DNA from: Cyanobacteria bacterium HKST-UBA02
Lineage (GTDB): Bacteria; Cyanobacteriota; Vampirovibrionia; Obscuribacterales; Obscuribacteraceae
DNA: 31,775 nucleotides
Direction: 5' to 3'
Assembly: GCA_020431945.1 (NCBI GenBank)
Contig: JAGQHH010000191.1
Location: forward strand, 1 to 31,775
Positions 15,741-23,624 of the stretch are shown here, piece after piece. Numbering within the stretch: the stretch's first letter is position 1; each line of letters begins with the position of its first letter. A program made the translations under genes and the position numbers. The notes below the pieces were generated by a model. That model was not told where the DNA came from. It was given only the letters and a program-made list of their open reading frames with translations, and ran no database searches.

Positions 15741-17021
15741 ATGGGACCGGAAAACAACAACCAGTTGTCGCGTGAGATAAAGCGACTCATGTTTCTTTTC
15801 GGCTTCGTCTACTTCGCCCAGGGAGTAGCACAGGCCTCGGGGCTTATCTCACAGCCCCTCGCGCTTTACCTGAAAGAGGTCCTGGGGTTCGCCGCAGACA
15901 AGTCGGCGACCTACCTCGCAGTTCTTACTATTCCCTGGGTCGTCAAGCCCCTCTATGGCTTGATCTCGGACTTCGTGCCCTTGCTCGGGTACCGGCGTAA
16001 GACCTGGCTCGTTCTCATGAACGGCATGGCGGCGCTGGCTTTCCTGTGGCTCACCGGGCTCACCGACGCGACCACCATCCGTCTGGCCATGCTTCTGACC
16101 TGTATCGGCACAGCAGCATCCGACGTGATCATCGACGCCCTCATGGTGGAGAACGGGCAGAAGTACAACGCTACCGCCCGCTTCCAGTCCGTGCAGTGGC
16201 TCTGGTTCTACGTCGCAGCCATCGCCACGTCGCTCATCGGCGGCTATCTCTGCGAATGGCTCTCCCCCGAAAGCGCTCTGCGCGTCGCCGCTCTCGTCAC
16301 CATGTTTGCGCCTGCCGCAGTGGTGGTCCTGAGCTGGGTCGTCATCAAGGAGGAGAAAGCTCGCATCAATGCCGCGCAGCTCCGGGACACCCGAAACGGT
16401 CTCCTGGAGGCGGTCAAGTCCCGGCTGCTCTGGGCAGTGGCACTGTTCCTGGCATTCTGGAACTTCAGCCCGAGCTTCGGCACGCCGCTGTTCTATCACA
16501 TGATGGACACGCTGCACTTCAGCCAGAAGTTCATCGGCCAGCTGAGCGCTATCGGTGCCGTCGGCTCCGTCTTCGGCGCCTGGGCATACGGGTATTACTT
16601 CTCCAAGAAGACCCTGCGCTTCCAGCTCCTGTTCAGTATCATCACCGGTACCATAGGCACCATCTCGTACCTGCTCCTGGTGGCACCTTCGCCATACGCA
16701 ATGGCGATTGCTATCACGCTGAGCCTGGTCTTTGGAGCTTCTGGCATGGTGGCGGTCCTGACGACCATGACCCTGGCCGCACAGGTCTGTCCGAAAAAGG
16801 CGGAAGGTTTCACCTTCTCCGCCCTGATGTCCGTGAACAACGGCTTCGCCCAGCTCTCGGCCATCTTCGGAGCATGGCTCTTCGTCAATGTCTTCGGCAA
16901 TAGCCTCACGCCCCTCATCTGGGTGTCCGCCGGCTTCACCGCCGCGTGTCTGGCGCTCATGCCCATGATCAGCGGGGTCAAGGCTGCTCCGGACGATACT
17001 GACGGATCCGATAAGAACTGA
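15741..17021 (+). CDS. BT1/folate-biopterin-type MFS transporter (426 aa)
   Basis: A 12-helix major facilitator protein of the BT1 (folate-biopterin transporter) type. The signature PWVVKPLYGLISDFVPLLGYRRK (about 64-86) matches the BT1 loop between helices 2 and 3, and SDVIIDALMVENGQ (about 130-143) matches the family's DVVVD segment in helix 4. A charged central loop (IKEEKARINAAQLRDTRNGL) separates the two six-helix halves. Known members in Leishmania, plants and cyanobacteria move folates, pterins or S-adenosylmethionine; many bacterial ones have unknown substrates. The protein sits in the inner membrane. The start at 15741 has GAGGAG at seven bases, but that site is buried in a hairpin. 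A methyltransferase gene follows, which would fit a pterin, folate or SAM-linked role only loosely. Confidence 0.87.
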   Translation: MGPENNNQLSREIKRLMFLFGFVYFAQGVAQASGLISQPLALYLKEVLGFAADKSATYLAVLTIPWVVKPLYGLISDFVPLLGYRRKTWLVLMNGMAALAFLWLTGLTDATTIRLAMLLTCIGTAASDVIIDALMVENGQKYNATARFQSVQWLWFYVAAIATSLIGGYLCEWLSPESALRVAALVTMFAPAAVVVLSWVVIKEEKARINAAQLRDTRNGLLEAVKSRLLWAVALFLAFWNFSPSFGTPLFYHMMDTLHFSQKFIGQLSAIGAVGSVFGAWAYGYYFSKKTLRFQLLFSIITGTIGTISYLLLVAPSPYAMAIAITLSLVFGASGMVAVLTTMTLAAQVCPKKAEGFTFSALMSVNNGFAQLSAIFGAWLFVNVFGNSLTPLIWVSAGFTAACLALMPMISGVKAAPDDTDGSDKN

Positions 17022-17030
17022 TTCCGGCAA

Positions 17031-17077
17031 GGAGGAGAGCGCTGAATCCGCGGCGCTCTCTCTCCTTTCCTTTCTTT
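17031..17077 (+). terminator. Rho-independent terminator after the transporter
   Basis: GAGAGCGC (17035-17042) pairs perfectly with GCGCTCTC (17053-17060), extended by GGAG/CTCC with a bulge, and is followed by TTTCCTTTCTTT. Confidence 0.8.
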
Positions 17078-17128
17078 AAGCCACCTACTGACAACTACAG
17101 TAGGGTTCAATCGAGTAGAGTAAAAATC

Positions 17129-17902
17129 ATGGCTACCTCAAAAGACGACGTAAAACGCCAGTTCGGTCGCAACGCCGGCAACTACGCCCGCAGCGCCGGT
17201 CACGCCCGGGGTTCCGACCTCGACATCGTCCTCGATCTGCTCAAGCCGAATCGTCGCTGGCGCGTCCTCGACATCGCCACCGGAGCCGGTCACACTGCCG
17301 CTCTGGTAGCGCCCCTGGTCGAGCATGTCACCGCCATCGATCTGGCCCCCGAGATGATCGAAGAGACCGAAAAGCTTTTCGCCTCGCGCGGTATCGAGAA
17401 TGCAACCGCCCTGGTAATGGATACTGAAGCCCTGGACTTCGATGACGACAGCTTCGATGCCGTCACCTGCCGGATCGCTCCCCATCACTTCCTGGATATC
17501 GACAACGCTGTCGCCGAGATGGCCCGAGTCCTCTCGCCCCGCGGCGTGCTCGTCCTGGAAGACAGCTGCTCACCGCAGGATGAGCGACTCGACCAGTTCA
17601 TCAACTATGTCGAGCTCCTTCGCGACCCGACTCATATCCGCTCCTACAGCGAGAGCGAGTGGCGGTCGATGCTCACCGGCGCCGGTCTGAAGATCAAAAA
17701 GGTCCGCGAATATCGCAAGACCCACGAGATCGAGGACTGGATGGACAAAGCCAGTCTGGCTGCCGAGAAGCGGCCCCTGGTACTGCGCTCTTTCGCCCAG
17801 GCGTCGGAAGCGGCCATCAAGCATTTCGCCATCACCTTCGATGGCATCACCCCCGTGTCGTACACCGACGACAAGATCATCATCAGGGCTGTGAAGTCCT
17901 GA
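17129..17902 (+). CDS. Class I SAM-dependent methyltransferase (257 aa)
   Basis: Motif I VLDIATGAGHTA (46-57) binds S-adenosylmethionine; AIDLAPEMIEE supplies the acidic residue after strand 2; FDAVTCRIAPHHF and VLSPRGVLVLED are motifs II and III. The N-terminus (VKRQFGRNAGNYARSAGHARGSDL) has the F-x-x-x-A-x-x-Y pattern of UbiE/YcgJ-type enzymes, which methylate small molecules. The substrate cannot be told from sequence. It is soluble. A six-base inverted repeat (CTACTG/CAGTAG, 17085-17103) lies just upstream, and the ribosome site is weak. A 63-codon gene follows after 19 bases with a strong ribosome site, probably in the same transcript. Confidence 0.92.
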   Translation: MATSKDDVKRQFGRNAGNYARSAGHARGSDLDIVLDLLKPNRRWRVLDIATGAGHTAALVAPLVEHVTAIDLAPEMIEETEKLFASRGIENATALVMDTEALDFDDDSFDAVTCRIAPHHFLDIDNAVAEMARVLSPRGVLVLEDSCSPQDERLDQFINYVELLRDPTHIRSYSESEWRSMLTGAGLKIKKVREYRKTHEIEDWMDKASLAAEKRPLVLRSFAQASEAAIKHFAITFDGITPVSYTDDKIIIRAVKS

Positions 17903-17921
17903 CGGAAAGAAGGAGAAAGCG

Positions 17922-18113
17922 ATGATCGAAGTCACCCAGGACGTCTGCCGCAAGGCTGACGAGCATGCCGCCGCGGTGGTCGAAGACTACCAGAGGCGTG
18001 CTCGAGAACAGGGCAATGAGCCCAGCGTCGAGATCATGTTCGAGCTTCACCGTGCTGCCTGGGCCTCCGTCACAGGCGCCAGCGCCGTGAAAGTGGTCCA
18101 GTCGACCGACTGA
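17922..18113 (+). CDS. Small helical protein of unknown function (63 aa)
   Basis: AAGGAG precedes the ATG, and the codon use matches the neighbours. The product is mainly helical with heptad-like Ala, Leu and charged residues (ADEHAAAVVEDYQRRAREQGNEPSVEIMFELHRAAWASV). It lacks membrane or metal motifs. It is probably co-transcribed with the methyltransferase, 19 bases upstream, and followed by a good terminator. No family recognised. Confidence 0.72.
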   Translation: MIEVTQDVCRKADEHAAAVVEDYQRRAREQGNEPSVEIMFELHRAAWASVTGASAVKVVQSTD

Positions 18114-18121
18114 CCTTTTTC

Positions 18122-18183
18122 GAGAAGGGCTCCTCGAGCCGGATTCCCGCCCCGAGCGAGTTCCCTTCTCCTTTCTTTTTCTT
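18122..18183 (+). terminator. Rho-independent terminator after the 63-residue protein
   Basis: GAGAAGGG (18122-18129) pairs with CCCTTCTC (18163-18170) around a GC-rich inner region and is followed by CTTTCTTTTTCTTC. Confidence 0.75.
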
Positions 18184-18332
18184 CTACTATTTTATTTAAT
18201 AGTTCAATCTCAAAGAGAAAAGCCCGAGAATGTTGCTGACCCGCACACTGAATGACTCTGAGGACACCACCTGTGATTGAAAACCGGGGCGCCATCCTGG
18301 CGTCCCCGGTCGGTCAATCAACAGTAGACGTC

Positions 18333-18845
18333 TCAGCGATAGATCGATCGCTGCCGATCCTGCTCGATCTTCTGCTGCCGGGCTCGTTCCTTGAGCTCTT
18401 TGATCTGCTGGTCGAACTGGTCTTCGAGCTGATCGAGATAGTCCCGATAAGCATCGTAGTCGTTCACCGCAGGCTGGTTACAAGTCGGCGGCTGATAGCT
18501 AGTCGGGGGCCGGTAGTACGTTGGTGGCTGGTAGTACGTCGGCGGTTGGTAGTTAGTCGGGGGCTGGTAGTACGTCGGCGGTCGATAGTTAGTCGGAGGA
18601 CGGTAATTCGTCGGCGGCCGGTAGTACGTGGTGGGCGGTCGGTAATAGCGCTGGGGAGGATAATACGGCCGGTACGGGTAGCCGATGGACACACCGCCAT
18701 TGCCGATATAGACCCCGATTCCAGGCAGGGACAGACCGAAGGATGGCCTGTAATGGCTGGACCCATGTTGGTGACCGGCCTGGGCCTCAGCGGACGGCAC
18801 GATGGCTGCTGCGAAGAGCAGACAGGCGAAGATACAGCTTCTCAT
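18333..18845 (-). CDS. Secreted Pro/Tyr-rich repeat protein (170 aa)
   Basis: A signal peptide (about 1-21, ending AEA) leads into a Gly-rich segment and then about nine tandem hexapeptides of the form (Y/N/T/S)-Y-(R/Q)-P-P-T at 67-121. The C-terminus (about 126-168, DAYRDYLDQLEDQFDQQIKELKERARQQKIEQ) is a charged coiled coil. The Tyr-Pro repeats recall extensin-like and adhesive wall proteins, which can cross-link through tyrosine. The coiled coil could mediate oligomers. It should be exported to the periplasm or surface. The ribosome site is A-rich and weak. No family assigned. Confidence 0.83.
   Translation of the reverse strand: MRSCIFACLLFAAAIVPSAEAQAGHQHGSSHYRPSFGLSLPGIGVYIGNGGVSIGYPYRPYYPPQRYYRPPTTYYRPPTNYRPPTNYRPPTYYQPPTNYQPPTYYQPPTYYRPPTSYQPPTCNQPAVNDYDAYRDYLDQLEDQFDQQIKELKERARQQKIEQDRQRSIYR
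18483..18647. repeat. In-gene tandem array coding for Y(R/Q)PPT hexapeptides
   Basis: About nine 18-base units within the secreted repeat protein differ mainly at the codons for position 1 (Tyr, Asn, Thr, Ser) and position 3 (Arg or Gln). The near-identity of the DNA units suggests recent expansion and possible copy-number change by slippage. Confidence 0.8.
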
Positions 18846-19184
18846 TCTTGTTCTTTCTTTTCGAGCTGTGCGGGAACGCCGGAGCCACAGCGGCTCCGAC
18901 TGAATCGATTGATTTCCGAATGGGCGACTATTCTGAGTTAAATAGGTTCCTTGTCTGATAGAGAAAAGAATCGGAAATACAATCAGAGCCTACCCAGTCT
19001 GCTCTACTCCAGTCCAGAGGCGTCAGACCTCAAGACGTGCTCTGCTAAGAGCACCTCTCGTAGTTTCACCACTGATAGTGTCATCTCAGTGTGGCGAAGC
19101 TGGCTCTTTGGATATGATCGAATCTACCAAGGGACGAAAGAGGAACCTTTCGCTCTCTCCTCGCAAGAGGTCTCTAAAGAAAAT
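18846..19184. other. Gene-free gap
   Basis: AT-richer DNA with no credible gene. The plus-strand frame at 18951-19403 has no ribosome site, no protein character and overlaps two better minus-strand frames. Near 19135 CGAAAG and CTTTCG form a short stem downstream of the mini-membrane ORF. Confidence 0.35.
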
Positions 19185-19283
19185 CTAGCCGGCGAAGTGA
19201 TGGGCGCTGGTGGCAAGAACTACCACCAGGAAAACCAGTCCCAGAATGAACGCAATTTTGTCGCCACAGCTGATCGGAGTCAT
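19185..19283 (-). CDS. Possible 32-residue single-pass membrane protein
   Basis: The minus-strand frame reads MTPISCGDKIAFILGLVFLV and continues VVLATSAHHFAG. That is a short polar start, one membrane helix (about 9-26) and a His-containing tail. The codon pattern (GGA CTG GTT TTC CTG GTG) looks like coding DNA. GAGAG about nine bases before the ATG is a modest ribosome site. Similar one-helix mini-proteins serve as subunits or stabilisers of membrane complexes. There is no supporting neighbour. Confidence 0.45.
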   Translation of the reverse strand: MTPISCGDKIAFILGLVFLVVVLATSAHHFAG

Positions 19284-19338
19284 TTCCAGTCTCTCATCAG
19301 TAACAATGCCCAACAGTATAACGGATTAACGGATGGCT

Positions 19339-19665
19339 CTACCACAACCAGGGGTAGTAAGCCCGCTTGCTCTGCTTGTAGCGCTCCAGATCCTCTTCGG
19401 TAAACTGGCTCAGAATCTGCTCTCTGAGCGCCAGAAGATCGTCAAGAACCTTGTCCGGGAAGGAAAAATTCTTAACACCGATGGTCCGGGAGGTTTTCTC
19501 CACCAGCCAGCCACGATCGACGAGCTCATCAGCGTCGCGGTCCCTGGTCATAATCGGAATCTGCTCTAGATCACCGGTCAAGGCATAACAAATCAAGAGC
19601 TTGGCGTGTCTGGACAAGCTTTGAAACGCTTCCATCGTAACTGCTGTTTGAGGCTCAACCACCAT
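19339..19665 (-). CDS. Small conserved hypothetical protein with a winged-helix-like core (108 aa)
   Basis: The product (MVVEPQTAVTMEAFQSLSRH...) has helices with a turn pattern LICYALTGDLEQIPIMTRDRDADELVDRGWLVEKT that resembles the helix-turn-helix and wing of superinfection-exclusion/SieB-like or MarR-like domains. The rest is a charged helical tail ending YYPWLW. I start it at 19665 because GGGGA lies eight bases before that ATG; a longer frame to 19869 would overlap the divergent HtrA gene. The intergenic space to HtrA is 96 bases, so the two share a promoter region. A DNA-binding role is possible but unproven. Confidence 0.68.
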   Translation of the reverse strand: MVVEPQTAVTMEAFQSLSRHAKLLICYALTGDLEQIPIMTRDRDADELVDRGWLVEKTSRTIGVKNFSFPDKVLDDLLALREQILSQFTEEDLERYKQSKRAYYPWLW

Positions 19666-19761
19666 ATAAATTTCCCCGATGATCCCGAAACTCGACCTTA
19701 GGATTTTACAGTAAGCTGGCGGTCCAGGCATCAGCCAGGTCATTGCAATAAAATAGAGGTC

Positions 19762-20934
19762 ATGAAAAATAAGTCTTCCAATGGCAATCTTCTCTCTCTC
19801 CTGGTCGGCTTGATCGCGGGAGCCGGGATATTCTGGGCAGGCCACCAGTTCTGGCCCGAGAGCAAGCAAAGCTCCCTCAGCGAGGGTCCGCCTTCTTCAG
19901 CTACTTCCGAAGCTTTCCGGGGATCGTTCGGAGAGAGCACTATTGCCGATATCGCCGCCAAAGCAGAGCCCAGCGTAGTCAACATCGATACTCGCACCAG
20001 TGTTGTTGTAGCCGACACGCCCTACCATTCGGGCTTGCCCCTCGGTCTCTTTTTCGGCCTCGAGCCCCAGACTCTCGTGCCCAGGCGCCTGGAAAGCAGG
20101 GGCGCCGGCTCCGGCTTCATAATCCGGTCGGATGGCTATATCCTCACCAATAACCATGTGGTGAACAACTGGCAGGAGATCAAGGTCACCGTCAAGGACC
20201 TGCCTCCTTTTGCCGGCAAAGTAGTGGGCCGTGATGCCGCCACCGATCTCGCGCTTATCAAAATAGACGCAAAAGACCTCCCCGTAGCAAGTTTCGGAGA
20301 CTCCGACAAGCTCAGACCGGGAGACTGGGTAATCGCCATAGGCAGCCCACTCGGTCTGGGTAAGACCGTCACACTCGGGATAGTCAGCGCCCTGGGCAGA
20401 TCCATCGACAGCCTCAGCCAGTCTCTTCAGCTGATCCAGACCGATGCTGCCATAAATCCGGGCAATTCCGGGGGTCCCCTGCTCAATATCCATGGCGAGG
20501 TAGTAGGCGTCAATACCGCCATTCGAGGAGACGCTCAGAACATCGGTTTCGCCATTCCGGTCTCGGTAGCCAAAGACGTGGCCAGACAGCTCCTGGAAAA
20601 AGGCAGGGTCTCCCATCCTTACCTGGGGATCTATATGCAAGCCCTCGATCCACGTCTGGCCCGATCCCTGGGCTACAAACCCGATACCAGAGGAGTCGTG
20701 GTAGTCCAGCTCCAGCGCACCGGACCCGCTGCCCTGGGCGGTCTCAGACCGGCCGATCTGGTGGTTGAACTGGAAGGGAAGCCAGTCTCAACCAGCGAAG
20801 AAGTGCAGCGCTGCCTGAGCAGCCACAAGCCCGGCGACTCGGTAAAATTCGGCATCCTGCGCGAAGGTGTACCAATGACCCTGACGGTCAAAATAGGTGA
20901 GCTTCCCGAGGCAGCTGCTCAGCGAGTGAAATAA
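19762..20934 (+). CDS. HtrA/Deg-family serine protease with one PDZ domain (390 aa)
   Basis: Degrades or refolds damaged envelope proteins. An N-terminal anchor (about 9-26) leads into the trypsin-like domain. The catalytic triad is visible: His132 in LTNNHVV, Asp162 in AATDLAL, Ser236 in NPGNSGGP. One PDZ domain follows (about 290-380; YLGIYMQ..., GVVVVQLQRTGPAALGGLRPADLVVELEGKPV), giving the DegS or cyanobacterial HhoA/HhoB architecture rather than the two-PDZ DegP. It faces the periplasm. The ATG at 19762 has AGAGG very close (two to three bases), so initiation may be inefficient. Its last 16 bases overlap the convergent gene that follows. I give no symbol because the deg/hho names cannot be told apart here. 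Confidence 0.95.
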   Translation: MKNKSSNGNLLSLLVGLIAGAGIFWAGHQFWPESKQSSLSEGPPSSATSEAFRGSFGESTIADIAAKAEPSVVNIDTRTSVVVADTPYHSGLPLGLFFGLEPQTLVPRRLESRGAGSGFIIRSDGYILTNNHVVNNWQEIKVTVKDLPPFAGKVVGRDAATDLALIKIDAKDLPVASFGDSDKLRPGDWVIAIGSPLGLGKTVTLGIVSALGRSIDSLSQSLQLIQTDAAINPGNSGGPLLNIHGEVVGVNTAIRGDAQNIGFAIPVSVAKDVARQLLEKGRVSHPYLGIYMQALDPRLARSLGYKPDTRGVVVVQLQRTGPAALGGLRPADLVVELEGKPVSTSEEVQRCLSSHKPGDSVKFGILREGVPMTLTVKIGELPEAAAQRVK

Positions 20935-21368
20935 GGCTTGCCATCCAGGGGTCTGGCTCCCAGGGTTATGATAGCCAGATCGGACCTGACGAAACCCTGC
21001 ATCTGCTGGCGAGCACCGCCACCCTGTTGCGAATAAGGCATGATCAGAGAAACCATATAATCCCTCTGGTAGCCGTTGTTGTTCCAGTTGCCGTTGCCGT
21101 TGTTCCAACCGTTCCTGTCGTAGAAATTGCCGTTATTGTTCACCGGTGTCAGGATGATATCGGCTCCATACTGCGACTTTTCGTATTGATCGGCGCGGGT
21201 GACTATTTGCTGGAAATCTTCAGGGCGATTCTGGAGATCATTGAGAAGACGCTGCTGAGCTTGCTCGAACCGGCCTGCATCAAGCAAGCTGGCCACGGTC
21301 CTCGCCTCCGTCTCGACATTGGTCGACTGCTGACCGCCGCGATAAAAGTCTTGAAACTCGTTGCCCAT
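20919..21368 (-). CDS. Hypothetical protein with an Asn/Gly-rich loop (149 aa)
   Basis: The N-terminal third is helical (TEARTVASLLDAGRFEQAQQRLLNDLQNRPEDFQQIVTRADQYE), resembling one TPR-like hairpin. It is followed by a low-complexity Asn/Gly/Trp loop (about 75-100; NNNGNFYDRNGWNNGNGNWNNNG) and a hydrophobic, possibly amphipathic C-terminal part. There is no signal peptide. The plus-strand HtrA gene overlaps its 3' end by 16 bases. The frame's codon use is coding-like, but no ribosome site stands out. Function unknown. Confidence 0.7.
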   Translation of the reverse strand: MGNEFQDFYRGGQQSTNVETEARTVASLLDAGRFEQAQQRLLNDLQNRPEDFQQIVTRADQYEKSQYGADIILTPVNNNGNFYDRNGWNNGNGNWNNNGYQRDYMVSLIMPYSQQGGGARQQMQGFVRSDLAIITLGARPLDGKPYFTR

Positions 21369-21908
21369 AACAATGCCCCTTTAACTTACTAACAATTGGT
21401 TCTATCCAGCCCACTTTGGATATTGACATCCGGGGCAAAATTAGTCACTGGGGAAATTACGCATGAAAACGTCCTGAGCGAGCCACGCTAGGGCTTTTCC
21501 CATGAAAAACCTCTGAGGTTCTCTTGAAAACCCGCCCTGATTTCCCGGGATAGCACGAACCACAATAGTTTTCACCCGCTTTACAACCCGCAAGATCCAT
21601 TAGGTCCAAAGAGAAGAAATAAATAGGCTGGATTTATCTCTCAACCTCGTTTCAAATCTCCGAACAAGAACCAGAAAGACCATCCGGCTCTCAATCAAGA
21701 AGATCTAACCGACCTCTCGTGAGGTCCCCCTGGCTGCCTGCCAGAGAGCCGTATGAACCATCCTCCACCCTGCTTGCCCTGCATGCAGGAAACAGCAACC
21801 CCGCATTCAAGAGACGAGCTGCGACCGATGCGAAGCCCGGCGACAAGAGCGCCGGTCCGGCAAACGAAGCAGGTCCTCACGGTGCGGGTCTCCTGAAAGG
21901 AAACCATC
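21369..21908. other. Long leader region with two hairpins and a weak 47-codon ORF
   Basis: The left half (to about 21700) is AT-richer with nothing recognisable. GACCTC (21711-21716) and GAGGTC (21721-21726) form a hairpin with a TCGT loop, followed by CTGGC/GCCAG. A 47-codon frame (21753-21896, starting MNHPPPCLPC) ends just before the ribosome site of the next gene. It could be a leader ORF, but its ribosome site is poor, so I do not list it as a gene. Confidence 0.4.
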
Positions 21909-22292
21909 ATGAACACTACCGACGAAAAAACCATCGCCCGCATCAACGAGCTGGGCACCATCATCGCCAACTCCGCCGACGAGATCGAACGACTGATCCG
22001 GCAACTCTCCCAGGACGCGGACGCTGTAATGGCGGAAACTGCAGCCCGGTTCCTGGAACTCCACCAGGCCGGTGTCAAGCCCATCATGGCCGACTACCAC
22101 AACGCTCACGAGCGCCTGGTCAAGGCCGCAATCGCCGCCTCCAACATGAGGGAAAAAGCCAACCGGGCAGGCACCCTGCGCAGCCGCTGCGGTCCCTGGG
22201 CCGAAGGCGGATGCTCCCGCCAGGAGCGGAGCGACATCGAATTCATCCTCTCCGTGCTCCCGTCCCTCCCACTCGAACCCAAACAGGACTGA
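21909..22292 (+). CDS. Helical protein of unknown function (127 aa), first gene of a pair
   Basis: AAGGAA lies about seven bases before the ATG. The N-terminal two-thirds is a long helical stretch (ARINELGTIIANSADEIERLIRQLSQDADAVMAETAARFLELHQAG...NAHERLVKAAIAASNMREKA) suited to a helical bundle or coiled coil. The C-terminal third carries two cysteines (SRCGPWAEGGCSRQE). It is soluble. The next gene begins three bases after the stop, so the two are surely co-transcribed and likely translationally coupled. No family recognised. Confidence 0.77.
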   Translation: MNTTDEKTIARINELGTIIANSADEIERLIRQLSQDADAVMAETAARFLELHQAGVKPIMADYHNAHERLVKAAIAASNMREKANRAGTLRSRCGPWAEGGCSRQERSDIEFILSVLPSLPLEPKQD

Positions 22293-22295
22293 AAC

Positions 22296-22886
22296 ATGCT
22301 CTTCGAAAAAGACTCGATTCACGGTCATGTGATTGTGGATACAGATGCCGGCCCCGTCTACGAGGACGACGGCAGCCCTGTTGATCCGTCCAGTCCGCGT
22401 CCCTGTAAAGGCTGCAATCTTCGTATCGCCAACGGCGAGCACGATCCCTGCATCGCCAACCTGCCCGGCGTCTACCAGGCTTGTTGCGGTCACGGCCTCG
22501 ATGTCACACCGTTGCACCAGCGGCCCAACGGCTATGCCGGTCTCAATGACGGGCGGACCATCTATTTCTCCGGACTGCTGGGCGGCGAGCGCATTCGTGC
22601 CGCCGTCGCCGCAGCCCTTGCCGGCGAGCCCCTTCCGGAAGGCTTCGAATACGGCCAGCGCATGTGGTGGGAAGGTCTCACCGAAGCGCAAAAGGCCTAT
22701 GTCCAGGAGCGTATTCCCGCTGCTCTCACTGCTCTTGTCGAACAGCTCGCTACTCCGTCTGAAGCCTTTCTGAAAGGCGAAGCGATGTGGTGGGACGGCC
22801 TCGACGAAGACCAGAAGGCGGCAGTCTGGAACGCCCTGCCCGGCTCCCTGACGACTCTCGTACAGGAAGCCCTGGCGAATAGCTGA
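22296..22886 (+). CDS. Cysteine-rich protein with a C-terminal internal repeat (196 aa)
   Basis: Residues about 37-67 contain a Cys/His cluster (PCKGC, DPCIAN, ACCGHG) suited to zinc binding. The C-terminus holds two copies of a 31-residue unit exactly 41 residues apart (120-150 and 161-191): GQRMWWEGLTEAQKAYVQ... and GEAMWWDGLDEDQKAAVW..., both with MWW, a GL(T/D)E turn, QKA, and a Leu/Val-rich helix. The unit looks like a small helical hairpin with a Trp pair. AGGA lies seven bases upstream. It probably works with the helical protein encoded just before it. A terminator-like hairpin follows. No family recognised. Confidence 0.78.
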   Translation: MLFEKDSIHGHVIVDTDAGPVYEDDGSPVDPSSPRPCKGCNLRIANGEHDPCIANLPGVYQACCGHGLDVTPLHQRPNGYAGLNDGRTIYFSGLLGGERIRAAVAAALAGEPLPEGFEYGQRMWWEGLTEAQKAYVQERIPAALTALVEQLATPSEAFLKGEAMWWDGLDEDQKAAVWNALPGSLTTLVQEALANS

Positions 22887-22904
22887 GCCAGCTCTGACTT
22901 ATGC

Positions 22905-22933
22905 GGGGGAAGGTGCGCTCAGGCGCCCTTCCC
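22905..22933 (+). terminator. Terminator-like hairpin after the Cys-rich protein gene
   Basis: GGGAAGG (22907-22913) pairs with CCTTCCC (22927-22933) with an inner GCGC/GCGC pairing. The T-rich tail is weak (TTCGCCCTTTCC). Confidence 0.5.
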
Positions 22934-23263
22934 TTCGCCCTTTCCAATGCTTTCTACTCTGCTTTTTAGTAACATCCTCAATATCAAATCTACCAGTCGA
23001 TCTGCCTGACTCTCAAAAGCAGCATGAGCTGCCGAAATGGCGCTGGAACGAACGTGTGCGGGTCCGTATCAGAACCTAAATACACAAAAAGAAAACATCA
23101 CGACTAGGCCGGATTCACTCCTGGATAGTAGTCAGAGGCGTTTAAATCGTTTCATTGCTGACTAGAATTCAATCTCAGAGTACGCCTTCTCAACTCAACC
23201 TGCCCGCGCCTGAAAGCTGTTTCGAACAACAGCCGATGCGGGCCGCAACAGCGAAAGCAACTC
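22934..23263. other. Gene-free gap ahead of the next gene pair
   Basis: This AT-richer interval contains no credible gene on either strand and should hold the promoter of the 23264 gene. No strong repeat or hairpin is seen. Confidence 0.35.
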
Positions 23264-23611
23264 ATGACGGACCACACCAATAGAATTCGTTTTGCCAGCA
23301 GCAAGAACAGCCCGGTTCGCTGTTATGCAGTCTCGGCAAACCTGACGGTCGAAATGATGGACACCGTGGTCTACCGCCTCGACCAGCCTCTGCCCGCTCA
23401 CCGGGAGGTTTATGCAGACACCGTAAGAGCGGCGGAGAAACTTCAGAAACTGGGCGGCATCACCCATCTGATAGTCCGCCAGAAAGAGCTCTTCGTCCTT
23501 CTTGCCGACGGCGCTTCCTGGGACTCTATCCACGAGCAGGTAATCGCCATTCTTACCGAGGAGATCTTCGCCAGCCGTCGGGTCTTGCTCGAAGACTACT
23601 GCCAGCACTAG
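23264..23611 (+). CDS. Small protein with an Nfu/NifU-N-like pattern (115 aa)
   Basis: The C-terminal two-thirds follows the layout of the Nfu N-terminal domain: a helix (DTVRAAEKLQKL), a Gly turn (GGITHLIVRQKELFVLLADGA), then W-x-x-I-x-x-x-V and a helix (SWDSIHEQVIAILTEEI). In Fe-S scaffold proteins this domain sits next to the CxxC domain. Here there is no CxxC domain and only two Cys (RCYAV, DYCQH), so any Fe-S role would need a partner. The family call is from pattern memory only. The ribosome site is weak. It is followed after 13 bases by a membrane-protein gene with a strong ribosome site, so the two are probably one operon. Confidence 0.7.
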   Translation: MTDHTNRIRFASSKNSPVRCYAVSANLTVEMMDTVVYRLDQPLPAHREVYADTVRAAEKLQKLGGITHLIVRQKELFVLLADGASWDSIHEQVIAILTEEIFASRRVLLEDYCQH

Positions 23612-23624
23612 AGGAGACTGTCCT

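Noticed and set aside
15849..17030. A 393-codon minus-strand frame opposite the transporter
   Set aside because: The plus-strand frame is a 12-helix transporter with family motifs. The opposite frame is a charged low-complexity product.
21753..21896. A 47-codon frame just upstream of the helical-protein gene
   Set aside because: Poor ribosome site and Arg/Pro-rich product. It could be a leader ORF, but the evidence is too thin to call.
21780..21900. Possible c-di-GMP or other known riboswitch in the leader of the 21909 gene
   Set aside because: Some GCGAAGCC-like bases recall the class I c-di-GMP core, but the remaining conserved elements could not be found.
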